Made by a program: the position numbers and the translations under genes | Source of the DNA: RYN-428 sp035648595 | GTDB lineage: Bacteria > Planctomycetota > Phycisphaerae > Tepidisphaerales > Tepidisphaeraceae | Length of the DNA: 12,569 nucleotides | NCBI GenBank assembly: GCA_035648595.1 | Contig: DASRLH010000519.1 | Coordinates: 1-12,569 of the forward strand | Direction of reading: 5' to 3' | Part shown: positions 1 through 4,961 of the stretch, in pieces | How positions within the stretch are numbered: position 1 is the first letter of the stretch | Layout of the letters: each line of letters begins with the position of its first letter | Notes under the pieces: model-generated | What the model saw: only the letters and a program-made list of their open reading frames with translations | Databases searched by the model: none | What the model was told of the DNA's origin: nothing

Positions 1-67
1 TGGTTTGTTTCCCGCACCCGCGTTTGCCAACTCGACGCGACGACTGCCGGCTTTTGGATCGCGACAT
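1..67 (-). CDS. 5' end of an unidentified minus-strand gene (partial)
   Basis: An ATG at 67-65 on the minus strand is preceded by a perfect Shine-Dalgarno AAGGAGG (79-73) with a 5-nt spacer. The frame stays open to the window edge, giving 22 residues beginning MSRSKSRQSSRRVG, rich in Arg, Ser and Lys. That is too little to name a product. A second minus-strand frame is also open here: from an ATG at about 147 through three consecutive ATGs near 108-100 to the edge, reading ...LYQSTWQGGRDVAIQKP.... It has no good ribosome-binding site but looks no less protein-like, so the true frame is undecided. The start chosen here rests only on the exceptional Shine-Dalgarno match. Confidence 0.38.
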   Translation of the reverse strand, partial: MSRSKSRQSSRRVGKRGCGKQT

Positions 68-70
68 CAC

Positions 71-120
71 GGCCTCCTTGCCAGGTTGATTGATATAACA
101 TCATCATGGTCAAGGAGGCC
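71..120 (-). promoter_or_regulatory. Leader hairpin that would sequester the ribosome-binding site of the 1-67 gene
   Basis: GGCCTCCTTG (71-80) and CAAGGAGGCC (111-120) are exact reverse complements. The stem extends by CCA/TGG (81-83/107-109) past one bulged base at 110, and TGAT/ATCA (87-90/103-106) can pair inside. In minus-strand RNA the 3' arm is the AAGGAGG Shine-Dalgarno itself, 5 nt before the ATG at 67, and the 5' arm is a perfect anti-Shine-Dalgarno. The folded leader would hide the ribosome-binding site, as RNA thermometers and translational riboswitches do. On the plus strand the same hairpin is followed by TTATTTT (121-127), so it could instead be an intrinsic terminator for transcription entering from the left. 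Confidence 0.5.
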
Positions 121-127
121 TTATTTT

Positions 128-173
128 GTGAACCCATAACCCTTTGCGTGAAAAACACGCGAAGATGGTTCAC
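128..173. other. Composite stem-loop in the leader region
   Basis: GTGAACC (128-134) pairs exactly with GGTTCAC (167-173). Inside, CTTTGCGTG pairs with CACGCGAAG around an AAAAA loop; the single mismatch is a T:G wobble on the plus strand. It starts 7 nt from the 71-120 hairpin. The pair may form one structured leader RNA or be the remains of an inverted-repeat element. The transcribed strand cannot be settled from the sequence. Confidence 0.45.
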
Positions 174-239
174 GGCGTAGCGTGACACGATTGAAGCTGC
201 ATTTCCCGGCCTGACACCCTGCTGGCTATGCCACAGACG

Positions 240-275
240 AATAGCGCGTAGTCGCGCACGGCTATTTAGGTTTTT
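240..275 (+). terminator. Weak stem-loop followed by a T run
   Basis: AATAGC (240-245) pairs with GCTATT (261-266), with an inner GCG/CGC around TAGT, and TTTTT follows at 271-275. It resembles a weak plus-strand terminator, but the stem is short and has a 5-nt unpaired stretch. It lies about 100 nt upstream of the PilZ-like gene, so it could also be part of the 1-378 leader. Apart from this and the two stem-loops at 71-173, I see nothing in 68-378. Confidence 0.22.
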
Positions 276-378
276 CGGGAATTTCATTTGCCGATAATGT
301 GATTCAATCGTAAATCTGGAGCATCGTAACCCGTGTGCCGGATCGTCCGGCAGAGTGTTTGGAATTCCCGGAGGACGG

Positions 379-813
379 ATGCTCACGACCGAACGGCCCA
401 GAACCCCGCGCCCGCGCAAACTCGCTCTCAAGCGCGCTGTTGCCGGCGAACAGGCGTTTTCGGCGCAGGTGGAACTGATATTGTCGGCGATCGAGACCGG
501 CCAGTTTTCCCCGCGCGAACGCCGATGCGTGGGGCGGGCGCCCTACCGCGCCCATGCCAGGCTCCGTCTGTTCAGCGACCTGCCCGACACGCCGGCATGG
601 ACGCTGTACACGCGCGACGCCAACGCCCGGGGGGTGGGCTTCATCACCCCGCATCGCCTGCCCCTGGGGTACGGCGGGTTGATCGATCTGGCCGGCCCCG
701 ACGGCACTTCCCGCTCGATCCCCTGCACCCTCCTGCGTTGCCGCGAAGCCGCGCCGGGTTGGTATGAGGGCTCGCTGTACTTCAACCGTCATCAGCCGGA
801 TTTCGAGCGGTAG
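379..813 (+). CDS. PilZ-like domain protein (probable c-di-GMP receptor)
   Basis: The 144-residue protein has a basic N-terminus, a short helical stretch (about 25-45) and a PilZ-like region (about 46-140). PilZ domains bind c-di-GMP through an RxxxR motif and a (D/N)xSxxG motif. Here R49-x3-R53 is followed by D80-A-N82-A-R-G85, which fits except that Asn replaces Ser. The run GVGFITPHRLPLGYGG and the later LLRCREAAPGWYEG match how PilZ strands usually continue. No signal peptide or membrane segment is seen. The ATG at 379 is preferred over the in-frame GTG at 355 because GGAGG (370-374) lies just before it. The gene stands alone. The family call is moderate because the domain is short and the motif degenerate; binding is inferred. 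A diguanylate cyclase is encoded at 2252-3868 but is not linked. Confidence 0.6.
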   Translation: MLTTERPRTPRPRKLALKRAVAGEQAFSAQVELILSAIETGQFSPRERRCVGRAPYRAHARLRLFSDLPDTPAWTLYTRDANARGVGFITPHRLPLGYGGLIDLAGPDGTSRSIPCTLLRCREAAPGWYEGSLYFNRHQPDFER

Positions 814-904
814 TGGGGCGCAACGCATTGGGAGCATTTCTGTGACATGCGGTTCAAGCATGGGTGCGATTTGCCGCACTGATTGGTGACGTCCACGGCA
901 AGAC

Positions 905-923
905 CACGGGCGGGCCGCCCGTG
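905..923. repeat. Dispersed palindromic repeat, GC-rich family, copy 1
   Basis: CACGGGCGG and CCGCCCGTG form exact 9-bp arms around one base, followed by CCACGAA. Near-identical cores occur at 3966-3984 and 11983-12001, with related sequence at 4774-4898, all intergenic. This looks like a REP-type interspersed element. It lies in the 190-nt gap between the PilZ-like and aldolase genes, where nothing else is recognisable except the -10-like box at 992. Confidence 0.7.
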
Positions 924-991
924 CCACGAATTTTATTCGCGGCCTCTGAACATCAAACTCCCGTTCTCGTGTAACTTGCGCGGTCCACGGC

Positions 992-997
992 TACCAT
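992..997 (+). promoter_or_regulatory. Candidate -10 box immediately before the aldolase start
   Basis: TACCAT ends 6 nt before the ATG at 1004, so a transcript would begin at or next to the start codon. The context GCTA-CC-ATT-C-GG-AA-ATG has the same layout as GCTA-TA-ATT-T-GG-CG-ATG before the gene at 12109. No -35 match and no Shine-Dalgarno are visible. Taken alone the box is weak (4 of 6); the parallel is the main support. Confidence 0.3.
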
Positions 998-1003
998 TCG
1001 GAA

Positions 1004-2068
1004 ATGGGCTTATCCCTCATTCATCTCCGTGAACACCTCCTGGCCGGGCAAGTGATCCCAGCGCATCCGCTGGCGCTGACCACTAATCGCAAACTCGACG
1101 AGCGGCGGCAGCGTGCGCTGACGCGCTATTATGTGGCGGCAGGCGCGGGCGGCATCGCCATCGGCGTGCATACCACCCAATTCGAAATTCGTCTGCCGCA
1201 ATTCAACCTGCTTGGCCCGGCGCTGGAACTGGCTTCACGCACTGTGGACGAAGACCTGGTGCGCCGGCCCCGGCCCTTCGTAAAAATTGCCGGCGTGATC
1301 GGCGCGACGGCCCAAGCGTTGAAGGAGGCGCAGCTCGCCCGTTCCTTCGGCTACGACGCGGCGTTGCTGGGCTTGGGCAAGCTGTGGAACGCGCGCGACG
1401 AGGAATTGATCCAGCATTGCCGGGCCGTGGCGGAGGTGATGCCGCTCGTTGGTTTTTATCTACAGCCGGCGACGGGCGGCCGGTTGCTCTCGCACCGCTT
1501 CTGGCGGTTGTTCGCCGAGATCGAGAACGTCGTGGCGATCAAGATCGCGCCTTTCAATCGCTACCAAACTTTGGACGTGGTGCGGGCGGTTGCCGAGTCG
1601 GGGCGGTCGGATATCGCGCTGTATACCGGCAATGACGACAATATCATCAACGACCTGCTGACGCATTTCCAATTCGCCGGCAAGTCGGTGCGCATCGTCG
1701 GCGGATTGCTGGGCCACTGGGCCGTCTGGACGAAAAAAGCCGTCGAGTTGCTCCAGGAGATTCATCGAGCCCTTCCGCCGGGCCACGCCGCCGCGCCGCA
1801 GATTCAGGCCGGCTGGCTGACGCGCAACGCCGCGGTGACCGACGCCAACGCCGCCCTCTTCGACGCCGCCAATGGTTTTCGCGGCTGCATCAGCGGCATT
1901 CACGAGGTGCTGCGGCGGCAGGGGCTTTTGGAAAATATCGCGTGTCTCAATCCAGAGGAACGCCTGTCCCCCGGCCAGGCGGGACAGCTTGATCGCGTCT
2001 GCCAGGCATACCCCGAGCAAAACGACGACGCATTCGTTGCCGAGCATTTGGATGAGTGGCTTAAATAG
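1004..2068 (+). CDS. Dihydrodipicolinate synthase family protein (class I aldolase/lyase)
   Basis: This 354-residue protein belongs to the DapA/N-acetylneuraminate lyase superfamily of Schiff-base TIM-barrel enzymes. The expected landmarks are present in order: AGAGGIAIGVHTTQF (46-60) at the usual GAxGxxxxGTTGE loop, the conserved Tyr of GFYLQPATGG (Y152), and the Schiff-base lysine of VVAIKIAPFNRY (K180). A later G-N-D-D (209-212) follows. At about 350 residues it is longer than DapA (about 290), with extra C-terminal helices. The first loop lacks the canonical TTGE, so lysine biosynthesis is unlikely; members of this kind act on other keto acids or sugar acids, and the substrate cannot be told from the sequence. 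No pathway genes flank it. The ATG lacks a Shine-Dalgarno but lies just after a -10-like box. Confidence 0.82.
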   Translation: MGLSLIHLREHLLAGQVIPAHPLALTTNRKLDERRQRALTRYYVAAGAGGIAIGVHTTQFEIRLPQFNLLGPALELASRTVDEDLVRRPRPFVKIAGVIGATAQALKEAQLARSFGYDAALLGLGKLWNARDEELIQHCRAVAEVMPLVGFYLQPATGGRLLSHRFWRLFAEIENVVAIKIAPFNRYQTLDVVRAVAESGRSDIALYTGNDDNIINDLLTHFQFAGKSVRIVGGLLGHWAVWTKKAVELLQEIHRALPPGHAAAPQIQAGWLTRNAAVTDANAALFDAANGFRGCISGIHEVLRRQGLLENIACLNPEERLSPGQAGQLDRVCQAYPEQNDDAFVAEHLDEWLK

Positions 2069-2106
2069 GGCTCGAAAGATTATTCGTGAGATCGGCGCCG
2101 AGGACT

Positions 2107-2175
2107 GCCACGAACAAGCACGAATTGGCACGAATAATTTGTCTTCATTCGTGTCCATTCGTGCTCATTCGTGGC
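2107..2175. repeat. Long imperfect inverted repeat built from CACGAAT units
   Basis: A 29-nt left arm (2107-2135) and right arm (2147-2175) match at about 25 of 29 positions around an 11-nt loop. Each arm carries three spaced CACGAA(T) units, inverted in the right arm as ATTCGTG. It fills most of the gap between the convergent aldolase and diguanylate cyclase genes, so it may end transcription in both directions, although no T run follows. Its iterated design suggests a dispersed repeat. The rest of 2069-2251 shows nothing recognisable. Confidence 0.75.
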
Positions 2176-2251
2176 TCCCCTCTTTCTTTCGGTTGCGAGC
2201 TCGTCCGCACTGCATGCCTTTGTCTTGAATAATCCGGGTTGAGCGGTTCCT

Positions 2252-3868
2252 TCAAGCGGCTGGAGCAGCCGCTTGCCGAAGGGCGACCGGCCCGGCCGCG
2301 GCGGGCGCATCTGCCGGTTCCAACCGGCGGCTTTCTTCCTTGGCCCGATACATGTCGGCGTCGGCGGCGCGCTGGAGCGTGGCGGCGTCTTCGCCATCGT
2401 GGGGCCACAGGGCGATCCCAATGCTGGCCGTGGCGATCAGCGCTCGGCCGCCCACGTCGAATGGCCTGCCCGCCAAAGCGTCGCGCAGGCGCGACACCAC
2501 CAGAATGGCATCGTCCATGCCATTCACCTCCGACAGAATCAGCATGAACTCGTCCCCACCGACGCGCGCCAGCGTGTCGGTGTCGCGCAGGCAGATGCGC
2601 AAACGCTGGGCGAACTGCTGGAGCAGCGCATCGCCGGCCTGGTGGCCCAGGGTGTCATTTACTTGCTTGAAGCGGTTGAGGTCCAAGGCGAGCAACCCAA
2701 TCGGCTTGCCGCTCCGGCGGGCGGAGGCCAGCGCCTGCTGCAGCCGATCCTCGAACAAAATGCGGTTCGGCAAACCGGTGAGCGCATCGTGCCGCACGAG
2801 ATGCGCCAGTTGCCGGGTGGTCTGATGGTGCTCGACGGCCAGCGTGGCCAGGCCGGCGGCGGTTTCCAACAACGCGGACTCCTCAACGCCCGGCTCGCGG
2901 GATTCGGGGCAAAATGCCACGAGCAACCCGAGCGGCACCCCGTCCCTGGCGCGGATTGCCGCCGACCAGGCGCAGCGCACGCCCGCGTCGCGGGCGGCCT
3001 GCCGGGCGCCTTCCCACGCACAATCCGTTTCCACATCGGCCATTCGCGGCGAAGTCCCGGCCTCCGCGCCGGCAATCATGCGGGCGGCGAAAGTGACCGG
3101 ATGCCGGCCAATCACCTCCAAGAGGTCCGCAGGCACGCTGGGTCCAAACCGTTCGATCGCCCCATCCTGCACGATCATCACGCAGGGCCAGACGCGCGGC
3201 GCCTGGCGTTCGACCAGCCGCGGAATCTGCCGCAAGACCGCCGGCAATGGATGGTCCTGCGCGATCATTTCCAGAACCTGCCGCCGGTCTTCCTCGAGCC
3301 ACTGGGCCCGGGCATGCTCGGCCAGGAGGGCATCCCGCTCATTTCCCCGGACCCAGCGCAGCATGGCCTGGGCCGCCAGCGCCCCCACCACTTTGAGCGC
3401 GGCAACCTGCGAACCGTCAAATGCCCGAACCTTTGGCGACGCAATTCCCAACGCCCCCAGAACACGCCCCCCCGCGCACAACGGCAATAGCGCGAACGAC
3501 GCAATGTTCGCGCGCCGGCATGCGGGCGCATCGGCTGCCGCGCCGCCACCGGCATTATCGCAATAAATGACTTGGTCTTGCGGCTGGGAGAACGCGCCGC
3601 GCGAAGGCGCGGCCAACAATGAACTGAGCGCCGGGATTTCCCGCCCGATGCGTGCGTGCATTCGCGCGGCGGCGGCTTCCACCCGCGCCGCCGGCGCGCC
3701 GCACAGCGCGCAAACGGACCGCGCCAACTCCTCCAGCACACCCTTGGGATCCTCCTCCAGCCGCGCCAGGCTCGCGTTTATCTCGCAGAGTGTGATAAGC
3801 AACTGTTCCGGCGAAAGGTACGCCGACCGGGGATTTTGATCGTCGTCCGATAATCCCATGCTCCGCAT
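2252..3868 (-). CDS. Diguanylate cyclase with two GAF-like sensor domains and GGDEF domain
   Basis: The 538-residue cytoplasmic protein makes c-di-GMP from two GTP. The C-terminal GGDEF domain (about 355-512) begins RHDALTGLPNR and includes DLNRFKQVNDTLGH with metal-site D396. An exact GGDEF sits at 437-441, and ASIGIALWP and DADMYRAKE follow. The inhibitory I-site RxxD is intact: RDTD (428-431) lies exactly five residues before GGDEF, so product feedback is expected. Two GAF-like regions (about 25-172 and 195-345) precede it, joined by a charged helix; their ligands are unknown. There is no EAL domain and no membrane segment. A Pro/Ala-rich tail ends in a 9-bp hairpin that covers the stop codon. 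Two close ATGs compete: 3868, and 3859, which sits about 10 nt after GGGAG and may be the real start. Confidence 0.93.
   Translation of the reverse strand: MRSMGLSDDDQNPRSAYLSPEQLLITLCEINASLARLEEDPKGVLEELARSVCALCGAPAARVEAAAARMHARIGREIPALSSLLAAPSRGAFSQPQDQVIYCDNAGGGAAADAPACRRANIASFALLPLCAGGRVLGALGIASPKVRAFDGSQVAALKVVGALAAQAMLRWVRGNERDALLAEHARAQWLEEDRRQVLEMIAQDHPLPAVLRQIPRLVERQAPRVWPCVMIVQDGAIERFGPSVPADLLEVIGRHPVTFAARMIAGAEAGTSPRMADVETDCAWEGARQAARDAGVRCAWSAAIRARDGVPLGLLVAFCPESREPGVEESALLETAAGLATLAVEHHQTTRQLAHLVRHDALTGLPNRILFEDRLQQALASARRSGKPIGLLALDLNRFKQVNDTLGHQAGDALLQQFAQRLRICLRDTDTLARVGGDEFMLILSEVNGMDDAILVVSRLRDALAGRPFDVGGRALIATASIGIALWPHDGEDAATLQRAADADMYRAKEESRRLEPADAPAAAGPVALRQAAAPAA
2253..2275. 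other. Perfect 9-bp hairpin overlapping the cyclase stop codon
   Basis: CAAGCGGCT (2253-2261) and AGCCGCTTG (2267-2275) are exact reverse complements around a 5-nt loop. The minus-strand TGA stop uses 2254-2252, so the hairpin encodes the last residues of the cyclase and most of its stop codon. No T run follows, so a classical terminator is not supported. It may stabilise the 3' end of the transcript. Confidence 0.5.
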
Positions 3869-3911
3869 GCTCCCGATGCCAAGGCCCAGTACCCTGAATT
3901 AATATCGGCGC

Positions 3912-3941
3912 ATTAAACGCTTCGGGTTACGTGACGGACAA
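3912..3941 (-). promoter_or_regulatory. Candidate promoter of the diguanylate cyclase gene
   Basis: Read on the minus strand, TTGTCC (3941-3936, 4 of 6 for the -35) is followed after 18 nt by TTTAAT (3917-3912, 5 of 6 for the -10). A start near 3905 would give a leader of about 40 nt. The repeat at 3966-3984 lies just upstream, between this site and the pirin gene, which supports separate transcription of the two genes. Confidence 0.28.
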
Positions 3942-3965
3942 TATCCGCGATCTCCATACAACTCG

Positions 3966-3984
3966 CACGGGCGGGACGCCCGTG
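3966..3984. repeat. Dispersed palindromic repeat, GC-rich family, copy 2
   Basis: CACGGGCG (3966-3973) and CGCCCGTG (3977-3984) flank GGA, followed by TCACGATTGA. The 19-nt core is the exact reverse complement of the copy at 11983-12001. It lies 20 nt downstream of the pirin stop codon, where its hairpin could protect or end the transcript. Confidence 0.75.
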
Positions 3985-4003
3985 TCACGATTGAGGTTGG
4001 CCC

Positions 4004-4702
4004 TCATGGCAAATCCAACAGAATAACTTCCGCCTCCCCCTGAGCGACAATTTCCAGCCGCGTCTCATCCTTCAAGCGGGCCTGATCACCTTTGGACAAC
4101 GTCTGCCCATTCAAGGCAACCGCGCCGTCGATCACGAAAAGGTATCCGAAACGGCCCGGCGCGCTTTCATGCGACACGCTCTGCCCCTTTGCCAACCGCG
4201 AGACATAAATCGCGGCGTCCTGGTCGATCGCCAGCGTGCCGGGGATGTTGCCCGCCGATACGATGGGCAGAAGCTTGCCGGCACGGTCCTCGGGGCTGAA
4301 ACGCTTCTGCTCCCAGCGCGGGGCGGCATTCTTAATGCGCGGGAAAATCCAAAGCTGCATCAGGTGAACGGGGTTTTCCTTCGAGTGGTTGTACTCGGCA
4401 TGCGTAATGCCGCTGCCCGCGCTCATGACCTGCACTTCGCCGGGCCGGACGACGCCCTTATTGCCCAGATGGTCCTGGTGTTCGAGTTCGCCATCGACGA
4501 CGTAAGTGACGATCTCCATGTCGCGGTGCGGGTGCATTCCGAATCCGCCGCCGGGCTGAATGATGTCGTCATTGAAGACGCGCATCGCGCCCCAGTGCAT
4601 GTTCTTGGGGTCCTGATAGTCCGAGAATGAAAAGTGCCAGTACGTTTGCAGCCAGCCGGCATCCGTGAAGTGCCGGGCGCCCGAGGGGATGAGGGTGATC
4701 AT
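4004..4702 (-). CDS. Pirin family protein (bicupin)
   Basis: The 232-residue protein matches bacterial pirins such as E. coli YhhW (about 231 residues) in length and order of motifs. The metal-binding residues of the N-terminal cupin are all present at family positions: H57 and H59 in GMHPHRDMEIVTYVVDG, then H101 and E103 in SGITHAEYN. ELEHQDHLGN and the C-terminal cupin strands (about 135-232) follow. Pirins bind iron; some have quercetin 2,3-dioxygenase activity and others act as redox-linked regulators. Which role applies here is not visible. The start at 4702 is chosen over an upstream ATG at 4729 because it follows AAAGGA by about 6 nt and gives the family's normal N-terminus MITLIPSGARH. 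The gene is divergent from the exporter at 4962. Confidence 0.93.
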   Translation of the reverse strand: MITLIPSGARHFTDAGWLQTYWHFSFSDYQDPKNMHWGAMRVFNDDIIQPGGGFGMHPHRDMEIVTYVVDGELEHQDHLGNKGVVRPGEVQVMSAGSGITHAEYNHSKENPVHLMQLWIFPRIKNAAPRWEQKRFSPEDRAGKLLPIVSAGNIPGTLAIDQDAAIYVSRLAKGQSVSHESAPGRFGYLFVIDGAVALNGQTLSKGDQARLKDETRLEIVAQGEAEVILLDLP

Positions 4703-4773
4703 GGGTGTTCCTTTAGTAAGTCGTTCCACATCAATAATACGTTGTCAGGTTCGCGCGGGCGTTGTGCGAGTTT

Positions 4774-4898
4774 GTGGCACGGGCGGCCCGCTCGTGGGAT
4801 ATGCGAAATGGCGGACGACGGACGTGCGTGGGCACATCGGCGGATTACCTCCGATCCGTGCGGCATACCGCACGTCATGGGCAAGCTGCCCATGCCAC
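4774..4898. repeat. Composite 125-nt repeat element with inverted ends
   Basis: The element begins GTGGCACGGG (4774-4783) and ends CCCATGCCAC (4889-4898), reverse complements at 9 of 10 positions. Inside are CGTGCGG-CATA-CCGCACG and, at the right end, ATGGGCA-AGC-TGCCCAT, both clean hairpins. The left end is a decayed relative of the cacgggcg family. It fills the gap between the divergent pirin and exporter genes. It is too short to encode a transposase, so a REP/BIME-like or MITE-like element is likely. The rest of 4703-4961 shows no clear promoter. Confidence 0.55.
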
Positions 4899-4961
4899 GA
4901 AATTAGCCGTACCCAATCCGCGATTCGCAACGCATTGGACGAGAATCGTGTAAGTCCTATC

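Noticed and set aside
304..927. 207-codon open frame on the minus strand, antisense to the PilZ-like gene
   Set aside because: It crosses the palindromic repeat at 905-923 and reads as an Arg/Gly/Pro-rich shadow of a high-GC gene. The plus-strand frame carries recognisable motifs.
2107..2175. Possible CRISPR-like array from the repeated CACGAAT units
   Set aside because: Units are 7 nt, spacers 4-5 nt, and the second half is inverted; this is an inverted repeat, not a CRISPR array.
2273..3490. 405-codon plus-strand open frame antisense to the diguanylate cyclase
   Set aside because: Fully contained in a gene with unmistakable GGDEF motifs; long antisense frames are expected at this GC content.
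4665..4961. N-terminal extension of the exporter to an ATG at 4665
   Set aside because: It would overlap the pirin start and translate the repeat element. The MFS family start is better met by the ATG at 4962.
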